Assembly: GCA_963764235.1 (NCBI GenBank)
Contig: CAVXRO010000005.1
Coordinates: forward strand, 124,001-188,000
Direction: 5' to 3'
Source: DATFVA01 sp963764235
GTDB taxonomy: Bacteria; Bacteroidota; Ignavibacteria; Ignavibacteriales; Ignavibacteriaceae
DNA length: 64,000 bases
Every line of letters starts with the position of its first letter. Position 1 is the stretch's first letter. The notes below the pieces were generated by a model that was not told where the DNA came from, made no database searches, and saw nothing but the letters and a program-made list of their open reading frames with translations. The translations under genes and the position numbers were made by a program. This document shows positions 17,831 to 27,264 of this stretch, piece after piece.

Positions 17831-17854
17831 AGTTTTTTAATAATTACTATTTAT

Positions 17855-20308
17855 TCAAAATTTAAATGTCGCCCCGAGTCTGATTGATCTCGGAGGTCCG
17901 AAGTTTGAAGGATCACGTATATACTCAGGAGAATAATTTCCTTCGAATGTGAAGTTGGGGTCTCCGGTATCACTATATACATAAAGTACATTTCTGTGAT
18001 CAGTCAGATTAAGGATCTCGGCAAATATCCTCAGGGAATAGCTGTTCACAACCGGAAATTCTTTACCGATCATCAGATCGATAGAATAAGTTGCAGGCAT
18101 GCGAAGCGAGTTTCTTTCAACAAAACCTATATCCCTGCCGCTGGGAGTATAAGGGTAGCCGGAAGCTGCCCTTGCTATGACACTAATGTCCATTCTTTCC
18201 ATAAAATGACTACCGAAGATTTCAGGTCCCTCATCCGATGGAATTGTAAATGTTCCTGAGAGATTAAATACATGAGTCTTATCAAAGTTCAGGTAATAAA
18301 GCTGAGTCGATTCCGAAGTGCCGGGATACTGCTCCGTTTCTGAAGAAGCACTTCCCTTTGAAACAGAGTATGTGTATGTGAGTCCTCCCGAGAAGTATCT
18401 GTCGGGACGGATATCAAGGTTTATTTCAAACCCTTTAACGTTTGCGTAATCTTCATTTACATAAAGAGTATAGCCTGTATATCTTCCATCAACATACGGA
18501 AAATAGTAGCGTGTACCGATCAGGCCGGTTATGTCCTTATAATATGCCGTCAGGTCGATTGCTATCCGGTCGCTGAACTGGTGTGATACACCAACCTCAT
18601 AGGCAATTGTTCTTTCTGCGTCAAGGTCCGCCTGTCCGAACAGCGGTTCTCTTACGTTAAGATCGTACTGTCTGTTTTCAAAGAGGTACTGGTATTCCGG
18701 ATTCTGAAAGAAATGTCCATAGGCAAAATGAAGCTTTGTCCTGTCGGATATCGGATGAGCGATACCGATGCGGGGCGAAAACTGTGACCTTGGCCTAACA
18801 GTTATAACAGAAGAAGGATTTAGCGGATCGTTTCTGAAATTCGCGTTAGCGTTCAGGTAATCGAATCTTAATCCGACATTTATTACAAGGTATGGAAACT
18901 CAATCTTATCCTGAGCATAGACCGCCATCTCAAACGGTTCGGTAGAATAATCGTTTATATAAGGATAGTTGCGGGTAGGGTCATATACATTAAAATACCT
19001 GAGCCAGTGCTGCTTATAAGCACCACCGAATTTAACTTCATTCAGCGATCCTATCTGCCATACCCCATCAAGTTTTGCATCTGCTGTAACCGTACGGCTG
19101 TCGCGCACTTCAACAGGATCTGCGAGTGAATAGAATTCAAAGCCTGTTCCAATATCGAGATACTGCCATTCGCTCGAAGGTATATAATCGGCTGTATCTT
19201 TATCAATACCGGAATAAAACCCCTGGTTGAAATACGAGAGCCTGAGATCATAGAAGAAGTTGTCAGCTATTGTATGGGTAACGGTAAGGGCGCTCTGCCA
19301 GCTGTCTGATCTTCTTCTGAGATACTGGTCAGGAATATATTTGTAACTTTGACTGTAACCCTGACTTGCACCTATACTCCCGCGGTTCAGAAGTGAAATT
19401 TTCACGCCGCGGAATAAAGTTGAAGTTATCTTCGCCAGTCCTGTTTTTTCCCGGTCATATCCAAACGGCAGGTAGCTGCCCCGCCGGTCACTTTCCCCCG
19501 AAATAAAGAAGTTAATTTCTTTAGATATAATTGGTCCGCTGAGACTGCCGTTTATCCGGGCTTCGTGAAGATCAGCATATCTCTGTATGCCGAACTCGCT
19601 TGTCCTGTATTCAAGTTTTCCTGAAAATTGATCCGTTCCGTCTCTTGTAACTATGTTAACTACACCGCTCAAGGCATTACCGTATTCAGCGTTGAACGTA
19701 CCTGAGAGAAGACTCATTTCCTGGATTGCGTCATTATTTATCTGGGTTGCGAGTCCTCCCAGCAAAGGATCCTGCACATACATACCGTCAACCATGTAGG
19801 CAACTTCATTGGATCTGCCTCCTCTTATGTGAAGATTTGATCCGCTGCCTACAACACCCGCCTGCAGACTTAAAAGTTCAGTAAAAGTCGAAACCGGAAG
19901 CGCTTCTATCTCCTCCCTGGTTAAAACCGAAATTGTGCTTGTAAGGTCCTTCTGGATCATAGGTGTTTTTGCTGTTACAACAACCTCACCTACTTCTATT
20001 GATGTCGGCGACAGCTGCACGGGCAGGTTTGTAGTCTGATCCACAATGATCTTAACACCCTCAACCAGAAGCGTTTCATAGCCGAGATAACTTATTCTGA
20101 CAGTATAGTTACCGGGAGGTATATTGAGGATAATAAAATTTCCATCCGGATCGGACGCTCCGCCAAGGCTGGTGCCATTTATCAGAATGTTCGCACCCGG
20201 TAAGGGATCTCCCGTCTGCGAGTCGGTAACCTTTCCCGTGAGTTTCCCGGTTGTACCAGCTATGAGTTGTAATTGAAGTAGTATAATCAGCAGTAAAAAT
20301 TTTTTCAT
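17855..20308 (-). CDS. TonB-dependent receptor with N-terminal carboxypeptidase-regulatory-like domain
   Basis: This 817-residue protein has a signal peptide, then a CarboxypepD_reg-like domain (residues 22-105, GKVTDSQTGDPLPGANILI), then a plug domain (STISVLTREEIEALPVSTFTELLSLQAGV; LHIRGGRSNEVAYMVDG) and a 22-strand-type barrel ending RSIRLGATFKF with the outer-membrane C-terminal Phe. It imports a ligand across the outer membrane with TonB-ExbBD energy. No SusD homologue is adjacent; the 915-residue surface protein follows. The RpiR regulator gene lies 49 bp upstream. Substrate probably peptide or amino-acid derived from context. Confidence 0.95.
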   Translation of the reverse strand: MKKFLLLIILLQLQLIAGTTGKLTGKVTDSQTGDPLPGANILINGTSLGGASDPDGNFIILNIPPGNYTVRISYLGYETLLVEGVKIIVDQTTNLPVQLSPTSIEVGEVVVTAKTPMIQKDLTSTISVLTREEIEALPVSTFTELLSLQAGVVGSGSNLHIRGGRSNEVAYMVDGMYVQDPLLGGLATQINNDAIQEMSLLSGTFNAEYGNALSGVVNIVTRDGTDQFSGKLEYRTSEFGIQRYADLHEARINGSLSGPIISKEINFFISGESDRRGSYLPFGYDREKTGLAKITSTLFRGVKISLLNRGSIGASQGYSQSYKYIPDQYLRRRSDSWQSALTVTHTIADNFFYDLRLSYFNQGFYSGIDKDTADYIPSSEWQYLDIGTGFEFYSLADPVEVRDSRTVTADAKLDGVWQIGSLNEVKFGGAYKQHWLRYFNVYDPTRNYPYINDYSTEPFEMAVYAQDKIEFPYLVINVGLRFDYLNANANFRNDPLNPSSVITVRPRSQFSPRIGIAHPISDRTKLHFAYGHFFQNPEYQYLFENRQYDLNVREPLFGQADLDAERTIAYEVGVSHQFSDRIAIDLTAYYKDITGLIGTRYYFPYVDGRYTGYTLYVNEDYANVKGFEINLDIRPDRYFSGGLTYTYSVSKGSASSETEQYPGTSESTQLYYLNFDKTHVFNLSGTFTIPSDEGPEIFGSHFMERMDISVIARAASGYPYTPSGRDIGFVERNSLRMPATYSIDLMIGKEFPVVNSYSLRIFAEILNLTDHRNVLYVYSDTGDPNFTFEGNYSPEYIRDPSNFGPPRSIRLGATFKF

Positions 20309-20356
20309 AATAACTCCCGGCTCTGTATCCCGTCCGTAACCGTAATCGGGATAACT

Positions 20357-21214
20357 TTAGCTCACAATTAATTTTTGATTTTCAGTAACTTTGCTGCTTT
20401 CCTTCAGCACTTTCTCTGCTCTCTGTTTATTTTTCATTGCACACTCTGTTGCAATGGCATTAATGACCACAGAAATCGCAGCAAAGGAATTAGTATAAAG
20501 CATATTCTCGCTTTGTACAACAAGGTTTATATCAGAATAATGTGTAATCGGTGATGCTTCCTTATTTGTAATGGAGATAGTCATGATTCCCTTATTGACG
20601 GCGTATTCACAGGCTTCAATAGTTTCTTTCGAGTATGGGGGAAATGAGAATGCAATAACCAGGTCGTTTTTGGTTAAGAACATTATCTGTTCGTGAAAGA
20701 TTGTATAATCATGTTTAAACACTGATGCATCTATCCCCACCTGGGTAAGCTGGTATGCAAGAATTTCAGCAAGGAGGTATGAAATACCTAGCCCCGCAGT
20801 AAAAACGCGGCCTGCTTTTCCAATCTCCTTCACCGCTTTCCTGAAATTTTCCCTTTCGATTAAGCTCAGGGTATCGTTAATGTTCTGTATATCCTGGTTT
20901 GCAACGGCAGTGAGCAGATCCTCCTCCACTTTTCGTTTATCGAAAAGAGGAAAGATCATTTTACCGCTGAGCTGGTTCTGAAGAGATTCAGCAATAGCGT
21001 CCCTTAGTTCGCTGTAGCCTGAAAACCCGGTGCGCTGGGCAAATCTCACCACAGAAGCCACGCTGATACCGGTCTCTTTAGAAACTTCCTGCACACTAAG
21101 AAAAGGGATGCTGTCAAAATTATCGATAAAGTAATCCGCCATCTTCTTCTGGTTTTTCGGAAGATCATTGTACTTAGTATGGATTTTTTCTTTTATCTCC
21201 TGGTACCTTGCCAT
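20357..21214 (-). CDS. MurR/RpiR-family transcriptional regulator with SIS domain
   Basis: This 285-residue protein has an N-terminal HTH_6 domain (residues 1-77, KKMADYFIDNFDSIPFLSVQEVSKETGISVASVVRFAQRTGFSGYSELR) and a C-terminal SIS domain (about 120-255, GRVFTAGLGISYLLAEILAYQL) that normally senses phosphosugars. It lies immediately before the TonB receptor gene on the same strand and after three transport/secretion genes, so it probably regulates this locus. The pairing of an RpiR protein with peptidases is reminiscent of murein-fragment use, but the ligand cannot be read from sequence. Confidence 0.9.
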   Translation of the reverse strand: MARYQEIKEKIHTKYNDLPKNQKKMADYFIDNFDSIPFLSVQEVSKETGISVASVVRFAQRTGFSGYSELRDAIAESLQNQLSGKMIFPLFDKRKVEEDLLTAVANQDIQNINDTLSLIERENFRKAVKEIGKAGRVFTAGLGISYLLAEILAYQLTQVGIDASVFKHDYTIFHEQIMFLTKNDLVIAFSFPPYSKETIEACEYAVNKGIMTISITNKEASPITHYSDINLVVQSENMLYTNSFAAISVVINAIATECAMKNKQRAEKVLKESSKVTENQKLIVS

Positions 21215-21262
21215 AACTCAAATATTAAATTCAAAATAACTTGCTGAACTTTGGTTAAGTAG

Positions 21263-21288
21263 TCCCGGCCATCTTCACGCGGCCGGGA
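21263..21288 (-). terminator. GC-rich hairpin after the T9SS protein gene
   Basis: TCCCGGCC (21263-21270) and GGCCGGGA (21281-21288) form a perfect 8-bp stem with a 10-base loop, 13 bp downstream of the minus-strand gene at 21301. No strong T-run follows on the minus strand, so it may be a weak terminator or a mRNA-stabilising end between this gene and the RpiR gene. Confidence 0.5.
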
Positions 21289-21300
21289 ATTAGTATAATA

Positions 21301-22671
21301 CTATTTAAGCAGCATCATTTTTTTTGTCGAAGTAAAGCTTCCTGCCCTCAGAGTATAGAAATATATTCCGGCAGACAGCTTAGATGCATCAAAGTTAATT
21401 TCATAACTACCTCCTTCCATCTCCTTGTTCAGGATCGAGGTTACTTTTTGTCCCAGCAGGTTATAGACATCCAGCGCCACATTTTCCCTGTTAGGAATTG
21501 AAAAAGAGATTAAAGTTGAAGGATTAAACGGGTTAGGGTAATTCTGACTGAGACTGAATCTTACAGGAAGCACAGTTACTTCAATAATATTTGAATATGA
21601 AAATGTTCCGTTATAATCAATCTGTTTCAGCCTGTAACTAATTTGATGTGCATTTAAAGTCGAAACATTATCAGAGAAAGAATATAACTGTTGTTCTGTA
21701 GTTGTACCTGCACCTTCTCTATATCCAATAGTCGTCCAGGTTCCATCACTGTTTCGTTCAATTTCAAAACCGTGGTTGTTAATCTCAGTTGCAGTCTGCC
21801 AGTTAAGAGTTACGATTCCCGGAGAGACCTTTGATGTAAATGAGGTGAGTTCAACAGGGACTATCTGAATAAACTTCTGCTCGGCAAGTGACATGTTATC
21901 AAGCATTTCCATTTCATTTGTTCCAACAGCAACTGCATAGTACACAACGACAGAGTCCTGAGGATTCAGATCGATAGGATCCTGAGCCGTAATGAAAACC
22001 GGACCGTCGACTGTATTAGATATATATTCGAGATCGATCGTACCATGATTCATCCAGATCCAGTAATCGCTGTCGACTGTATATCCCGAATACCACTCAA
22101 AAGCTGTCAATGAAACCAGTGGATGTGACAACAATTTAAATCCTATATTTTCAGCGCCCCTATGTGAACGTATAAGATCATTTGATGCATCGTAAGAAAC
22201 AGTATCAAAGCCATAATCACCGTCGGGCTGGGTAATCGTCTCGATCCCTATTATTGCAGGAAAAGCACTGGCTTCACGGTTCTTGACGGTAAATTTCAAA
22301 ATAACATATGAAGCATTAGTCCATCCGTAAACGTTCAGCCTTTCAAGTATATTCGGCGGCAATCCTGAATATTCATTATTAAAAGCCCCGGTAATTTCAT
22401 AATCGCTGAGCTGAGGGTTACTTACCAGGGTAGTAGGTTCTTCATTAGCTGCATCATTTGTATAATCGAATACCGCATTCTGATCCATACCCACAAGCAA
22501 AGAAAGTCGTTGAACCTGAATAGTTCCATTTTCATCAGGTATATAGATCCGGAATCTTCCATAAGTATTTATCGTAACGCCGACAGTTCCTGTATTGAAA
22601 CTGGCCTGTGCAAATAAATCCACAGAGAGTACAGCGAACAATAAGAAGAAAGTAAATAATAACTTTTTCAT
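21301..22671 (-). CDS. secreted protein with T9SS type A sorting domain (paralogue 1)
   Basis: The start at 22671 (MKKLLFTFFLLFAVLSV) is chosen because GAGGTG lies just upstream; a frame extension of ten codons lacks such a site. The 456-residue protein has a signal peptide, a roughly 250-residue domain shared with the genes at 22714 and 27265 (VGVTINTYGRFRIYIP, QRLSLLVGMDQNAVFDYTNDA, YEITGAFNNEYSGLPPNIL), a VPVELTSFTSK fibronectin-like bridge and a sorting domain with LSQNYPNPFNPSTLISFSIP and GIYFYTLRAGSFTSTKKMMLLK. Exported by T9SS and anchored or released at the surface. Function of the shared domain unknown. Confidence 0.85.
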   Translation of the reverse strand: MKKLLFTFFLLFAVLSVDLFAQASFNTGTVGVTINTYGRFRIYIPDENGTIQVQRLSLLVGMDQNAVFDYTNDAANEEPTTLVSNPQLSDYEITGAFNNEYSGLPPNILERLNVYGWTNASYVILKFTVKNREASAFPAIIGIETITQPDGDYGFDTVSYDASNDLIRSHRGAENIGFKLLSHPLVSLTAFEWYSGYTVDSDYWIWMNHGTIDLEYISNTVDGPVFITAQDPIDLNPQDSVVVYYAVAVGTNEMEMLDNMSLAEQKFIQIVPVELTSFTSKVSPGIVTLNWQTATEINNHGFEIERNSDGTWTTIGYREGAGTTTEQQLYSFSDNVSTLNAHQISYRLKQIDYNGTFSYSNIIEVTVLPVRFSLSQNYPNPFNPSTLISFSIPNRENVALDVYNLLGQKVTSILNKEMEGGSYEINFDASKLSAGIYFYTLRAGSFTSTKKMMLLK

Positions 22672-22713
22672 ATAACACCTCATATTAATAATCTTTAACA
22701 TTTCAGCTTCTGA

Positions 22714-23814
22714 TCATTTAATCAGGAGCATTTTCTTTGCGAGGCTAAAATCTCCCGCCGAGATTTTGTAAAAATAAACGCCGCTGCTCAGGCCGGAAGC
22801 ACCAAAATCAACAGTATAATTTCCGGCAGACATTTCGCTATTTACAAGCATTAATACTTCCTGTCCCAGTGAATTAAATACCTTTAAAGTCACCATTTGT
22901 TTTGAGGGGAGTGAAAATGAGATCTTTGTCGTTGGATTAAAGGGATTCGGGTAGTTCTGTGACAAAGAAAAATCTGACGGGACAACCGTATTTTCGTAAC
23001 GGATCCCTGTCAATTCTGCATATTTTGAAACAGCAGCATCCATACCCGCGAGCATCTCACTTTCAGTTTCACCAAAAGCAATAGCTTCATACAGAATCAA
23101 TGAATCCCCCATATTAAAAGGTTGCGACGGTATTCCAGCAATTATAACCGGATCATCGAGCTCAGTAGTAAAGAAAGTGTCGATATTCCCATTTGTCAGC
23201 CAGTTATAATAACTTGTATCCTGATAATAATTATCGACGTATTCGAATATATTAACCGATACAGGATTATCTGATAAGATTTTAAACCCCAGATGATTAG
23301 ATTTATAAACATTTATAATCCCATCGCTTTGAGAATATTCCACTGTATCCAGTCCCAGCATATTTTCTATTTCAGGTATTAAATCGAGGCCTAAAACAGC
23401 ATCAGTTGCCGAAGAATCACGATTTTCTACAACGTATTTAACTATAATAAAGGATTCGGTTTGCCACCCAAAAACATACTGCTTTAGTAGTACATCGGGA
23501 GGTAGTGCTGAATATTGGTTGTTATAACCACCGTATATTTCATAATCTCCCCAGGACGGATTATCGACGAGTCTTGTTGAATCTTCCACATCCTGATCAT
23601 TGTAATAATCAAAAACTGCGTCAGGTGCCGTTGCAACCAGCAAAGATGCTCTCTCTAATTGTTTGATAGTATCAGGAAGACTATATATTCGAATCCTGCC
23701 GTAATCATTAACATAGACATCCAGATTGTCTGTGAAAAATTCGCCTTGTGCAAGCAGCAGCTGAGGGGACAGAAGTAGAAAAAAGAAAAAAATAAACTGA
23801 AACAATTTTTTCAT
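22714..23814 (-). CDS. secreted protein with T9SS type A sorting domain (paralogue 2)
   Basis: This 366-residue paralogue of the neighbouring gene has a signal peptide (KLFQFIFFFFLLLSPQLLLAQ). It shares the N-terminal domain (VYVNDYGRIRIYSLPDTIKQLERASLLVATAPDAVFDYYND), and the sorting domain DFSLSQNYPNPFNPTTKISFSLP ... LAKKMLLIK follows directly without the fibronectin-like bridge. It lies 43 bp upstream of paralogue 1 and 34 bp downstream of the transporter gene on the same strand, so all are probably co-transcribed. No catalytic motif recognised; a surface binding protein for the transported compound is possible. Confidence 0.85.
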   Translation of the reverse strand: MKKLFQFIFFFFLLLSPQLLLAQGEFFTDNLDVYVNDYGRIRIYSLPDTIKQLERASLLVATAPDAVFDYYNDQDVEDSTRLVDNPSWGDYEIYGGYNNQYSALPPDVLLKQYVFGWQTESFIIVKYVVENRDSSATDAVLGLDLIPEIENMLGLDTVEYSQSDGIINVYKSNHLGFKILSDNPVSVNIFEYVDNYYQDTSYYNWLTNGNIDTFFTTELDDPVIIAGIPSQPFNMGDSLILYEAIAFGETESEMLAGMDAAVSKYAELTGIRYENTVVPSDFSLSQNYPNPFNPTTKISFSLPSKQMVTLKVFNSLGQEVLMLVNSEMSAGNYTVDFGASGLSSGVYFYKISAGDFSLAKKMLLIK

Positions 23815-23848
23815 AATGAACCTCCTTAAATTGGTTAAACATAATTAC

Positions 23849-25249
23849 TCAATGCCAGCCGAACAGGAACGGCGGTATAAGGAGCATCATTCCTGCTGCG
23901 AGAAAAATAAATTCTAAAGGAAGTATCCAGCGTGCCCACTTTTCCCAGGGAATTTCGGCAAGGGAGAGCACACCCATTGTGACAGCGGAGGTAGGTATAA
24001 TCATATTGCTGAAGCCGTCGCCGAACTGGAAGGCCAGTACTGCCGTCTGCCTGGATACGTTTACAAGATCGGCGAGCGGGGCCATTATGGGCATAGTAAG
24101 AACGGCCTGTCCGCTTCCTGAAGGCACAAAAAAGTTTAAAAGAGTCTGTACGAAAAACATTGCCTGTGAAGAAACCACAGGATGAAACGAGGAGATCGGC
24201 GATGAGAGCGCAAACAGTATCGAGTCTATTATTTTTCCATCCTGTGATAAAATTAATATTCCGCGGGCAAGTCCGATTATTAATGCGGTTCCTACCAGGT
24301 CTTTTGCACCCTTAATAAAAGATCCGGTTATTTCATTGGCATTCAACCCTCCAACCAGACCCACAAGGATCCCGGTAATCAGGAAGACAGCAGCAAGTTC
24401 TTCAATAAACCATTGGTACCTGAGAACACCAAAAATAAGAACTGCAAGTCCTGCCAGGAAGGTGATCAGAACCAGCTTATGCCTGCCTGAAATTCCTGCA
24501 TGGTTCTCAACTTCTGTATGATCAATATTTTTCTTTTTCTCTTTATCGAGTGAAAAGGTGATACTCTTTTCAGGATGCTTTTTAATTTTCTGTGCATAGA
24601 GCATTACGAAGGCAACTGCTATAGACGTTGTTATCAACCAGCAGATGCCACGGTAGACTATCCCACTGAATAAAGGAAGCCCCGCTATTTCCTGAGCAAT
24701 ACCCACAGTAAAGGGATTCAGAAAAGCTCCGGCAAAGCCCGCACCGGCACCAACAAACGGAATTGCAACACCGGTAATTGTATCATATCCAAGAGTAATA
24801 GCCAGCGGAACAAATACTAGAATGAAAGGGATTACCTCTTCGCTCATTCCGAATATTGCCCCGGCAAGGGAAAAGATAACCATAAAAATGGGGATTAGTA
24901 ATAATCGCACAAGCCTTGAATCCTTGTGCAGCTTGGCAATACCAAGAATGAGAGAATCTACCGCTTCTGTCTTCTGAAATACAGCAAATGCGCCTCCTAC
25001 AATAAAAACCAGTCCTATTATCAATGAAGCATCTACAAATCCGCGTATCGGTGCCATTAGCAGATCGCCGATTCCCTGGGGATTCTCAGATTCATAATGA
25101 AAGGAATCGTTCATTACTTCCTTTTTACCGTCAACTATTACTCTCTGGTATTCTCCTGCAGGAATTATCCATGTCAGTATTGTCGTAATAACGAGAAGTG
25201 AAAAGATAATAACATAGGTATTCGGTATTTTTACTTTAGCTAAATTCAT
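23849..25249 (-). CDS. YfcC/DcuC-family inner membrane transporter
   Basis: This 466-residue protein has about 12 membrane helices and the family blocks PNTYVIIFSLLVITTILTWIIPAGEYQR at the N-terminus, FSLAGAIFGMSEEVIPFILVFVPLAI and the C-terminal VPSGSGQAVLTMPIMAPLADLVNVSRQTAVLAFQFGDGFSNMIIPTS. This is the YfcC-type branch of C4-dicarboxylate/amino-acid carriers. It overlaps the upstream S51 peptidase gene by ATGA, so the transporter and two peptidases form one translationally coupled unit; import or export of a short peptide or amino acid is the likely job. Confidence 0.9.
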   Translation of the reverse strand: MNLAKVKIPNTYVIIFSLLVITTILTWIIPAGEYQRVIVDGKKEVMNDSFHYESENPQGIGDLLMAPIRGFVDASLIIGLVFIVGGAFAVFQKTEAVDSLILGIAKLHKDSRLVRLLLIPIFMVIFSLAGAIFGMSEEVIPFILVFVPLAITLGYDTITGVAIPFVGAGAGFAGAFLNPFTVGIAQEIAGLPLFSGIVYRGICWLITTSIAVAFVMLYAQKIKKHPEKSITFSLDKEKKKNIDHTEVENHAGISGRHKLVLITFLAGLAVLIFGVLRYQWFIEELAAVFLITGILVGLVGGLNANEITGSFIKGAKDLVGTALIIGLARGILILSQDGKIIDSILFALSSPISSFHPVVSSQAMFFVQTLLNFFVPSGSGQAVLTMPIMAPLADLVNVSRQTAVLAFQFGDGFSNMIIPTSAVTMGVLSLAEIPWEKWARWILPLEFIFLAAGMMLLIPPFLFGWH

Positions 25250-26106
25250 TGAATAATTTTTGCCTTATTCAAATCAAATTTTTGTCCTGCTGTAAGAATA
25301 CTCATTTCCATATTGTTCACCGAAAACTTCCCGGCATCATTTGACTTTAAGTCAACAGCATGGAGAGGATTATAGATTATGACCTGGCTCTCCCCGAGCA
25401 CTTCGAAGGTATCGTCCGGATTTACAAGGATGGCTGTCGATTCGTCGATTCCGATTCCCAGCAGATCCGGGTGTTCAAGAATTACTGTTATTAATCTATT
25501 ATTTCTTTTCCTTTTAATAAAGTGCTGATCTATCACAGCTTTTGTTACAAAACCAAAACCTTCAGTAGTTTCAATGTTTCCACTTTCTATTATATTAAAC
25601 GCTGCAGAGCTGTCCTTGTTGACGAGCTCATTACCCGTTATCATCACGCGGCTCATTACTGCTGCACCGGCACTTGTTCCACCGACAACTCCTCCAGCCT
25701 GATATATATCTCTGATCCGCTCAAGAAGGCGTGTCCCGAGCAGGTCGGCCGTAAGCAGACTTTGATCACCACCGCAAAAATAAACACCCGAAGTTTTTTT
25801 TAGTTTGTTAACTATTGAATCATCATTCGCCGTAGCTTTGCTGAAATATATTGGTTTCACACTTGTGGCTCCGAATGATTTCAACTGATCCACCTGGTAT
25901 TCCGCCGATTCAAAAGGTACAGAGCTTGCATTCGGGATAACGATTATTTCTGCATTTTCTCCTCCGGCAAGACTAATGAACTTTTCAATTACATTTGCGG
26001 GTTTATCGCCGCCTCCGATAATAACAAGGTGACCTTTCGCCTGTGCATTAAGGGGAATAAGTGAAAGAGAAAGGATAATATGGTATAACATTGCAAATTT
26101 TTTCAT
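25246..26106 (-). CDS. cyanophycinase-like peptidase, S51 family, with signal peptide
   Basis: This 286-residue protein starts with a signal sequence ending at AQA (residue 23). It then shows GHLVIIGGGDKP, YFCGGDQSLL and the nucleophile elbow GGTSAGAAVM with Ser145, followed by DQHFIKRKRNNRLI and GIGIDESTAILV. These are the marks of S51 cyanophycinase/dipeptidase E-type serine peptidases that act on aspartyl peptides. It is probably periplasmic. Four-base overlaps with the M20 peptidase gene upstream and the transporter downstream suggest sequential degradation and uptake of Asp-containing peptides (inference). Confidence 0.9.
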   Translation of the reverse strand: MKKFAMLYHIILSLSLIPLNAQAKGHLVIIGGGDKPANVIEKFISLAGGENAEIIVIPNASSVPFESAEYQVDQLKSFGATSVKPIYFSKATANDDSIVNKLKKTSGVYFCGGDQSLLTADLLGTRLLERIRDIYQAGGVVGGTSAGAAVMSRVMITGNELVNKDSSAAFNIIESGNIETTEGFGFVTKAVIDQHFIKRKRNNRLITVILEHPDLLGIGIDESTAILVNPDDTFEVLGESQVIIYNPLHAVDLKSNDAGKFSVNNMEMSILTAGQKFDLNKAKIIQ

Positions 26107-27191
26107 TTTTTTACAAGCTCCATTGCTATTTCAGCACTTTTAATTAAATCCTCAATAAGTACAAACTCATCATTAGAATGAGGGTTCTGAGCACCAATGC
26201 CCAGGTTGACGGAAGAAATGCCCGATTCATTAAGTGAATTTGCATCACTTCCTCCGAGAGAAATTCTGGGTTCCGGAGTAAGTCCTGTTTTTTTAAGAAC
26301 TTCTGTCAGTTCCTGATAAACAGGATTGGAGGATTCAACAATATAAGGCTTAAAATCCCAGTTACTTTCAAATTCTGTTTCGGCATTCAGCTTGCCTGCT
26401 TCAGCAGCAAAGATACTTTTAACCTCATCAATAAGTTCTGTAATCCGGGAAGTATTGAAGGAGCGAACCTCACCTTCAAGGCAGACCTCCTCGGGAATAA
26501 CATTTACTGCAGAACCTCCGTTTATTTTACCGATATTCAATGTGGTATCATCATCAATTTTTCCCTGCTTAACTTTATATAGAGCATTTGCAGCCGCAGC
26601 GATTGCATTTATACCTTTTTCGGGAGCTATACCAGAGTGCGACGCCCTTCCCTTTACTCTTATCTTAAATCCCTTTGATCCGCAGGCTGTGTTTATAAAA
26701 TTACCCGGGCGGAAAGAGGAGTCGAATACGAAGCCCCGGTTAACGTGAGTACTGAGATTTAAATTTTTGGAACCAAGCAGCGTTGTCTCCTCGCAGGTGG
26801 TAAAGGCTACTGTAAAATTTTTTACGGGTATTTTTTCTTTATGTATTTTTTCAAGTGTATAGAGCAGTATGGCTATTCCGAGCCTGTTATCCACTCCCAG
26901 TACAGTATCTCCTGCAGAAGTTATCCTGCCATCCTGAAATACGGGTCTCATTTTCAATGTAGGCCTGGCTGTATCCATATGGGAAAGAAGAACAAAACTA
27001 CCTCCGTCGCCAACCCGTATAATTAGGTTGCCGGTGTTGCTGTATGAAAGTGTTTTTGATTCATCTTCAGATATGTTAAAGGATGTGCCTGATAGAAAGT
27101 CTCTTATAAAATCAGCAACGGGTTTTTCGTTCTGGGAGAGTGCATTTATTGAGGCAGCCTGGAGGAAAATATCAATTAAGCGGGAATTCAT
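26103..27191 (-). CDS. M20-family metallopeptidase (PepT-like)
   Basis: This 362-residue protein shows the two-zinc site of M20 peptidases: SHMDTA (His71, Asp73), GVDNRLG (Asp101), CEETTLLG (Glu134/135) and a C-terminal GGSDANSLNESG with NPHSNDEFV. A dimerisation domain lies between about 175 and 275 (GRASHSGIAPEKGINAIAAA). There is no signal peptide, so it is cytosolic and likely hydrolyses imported small peptides. Overlap of four bases with the S51 gene. PepT-like assignment is by overall layout; acyl-amino acid deacylase activity is an alternative that would fit the nearby racemase. Confidence 0.9.
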   Translation of the reverse strand: MNSRLIDIFLQAASINALSQNEKPVADFIRDFLSGTSFNISEDESKTLSYSNTGNLIIRVGDGGSFVLLSHMDTARPTLKMRPVFQDGRITSAGDTVLGVDNRLGIAILLYTLEKIHKEKIPVKNFTVAFTTCEETTLLGSKNLNLSTHVNRGFVFDSSFRPGNFINTACGSKGFKIRVKGRASHSGIAPEKGINAIAAAANALYKVKQGKIDDDTTLNIGKINGGSAVNVIPEEVCLEGEVRSFNTSRITELIDEVKSIFAAEAGKLNAETEFESNWDFKPYIVESSNPVYQELTEVLKKTGLTPEPRISLGGSDANSLNESGISSVNLGIGAQNPHSNDEFVLIEDLIKSAEIAMELVKK

Positions 27192-27264
27192 TGGTAATAA
27201 TAATTACATTTTTATGAAAGGATGTAATATTTATTACAGATATTAAGATTTTTTTTCCTTTAAG

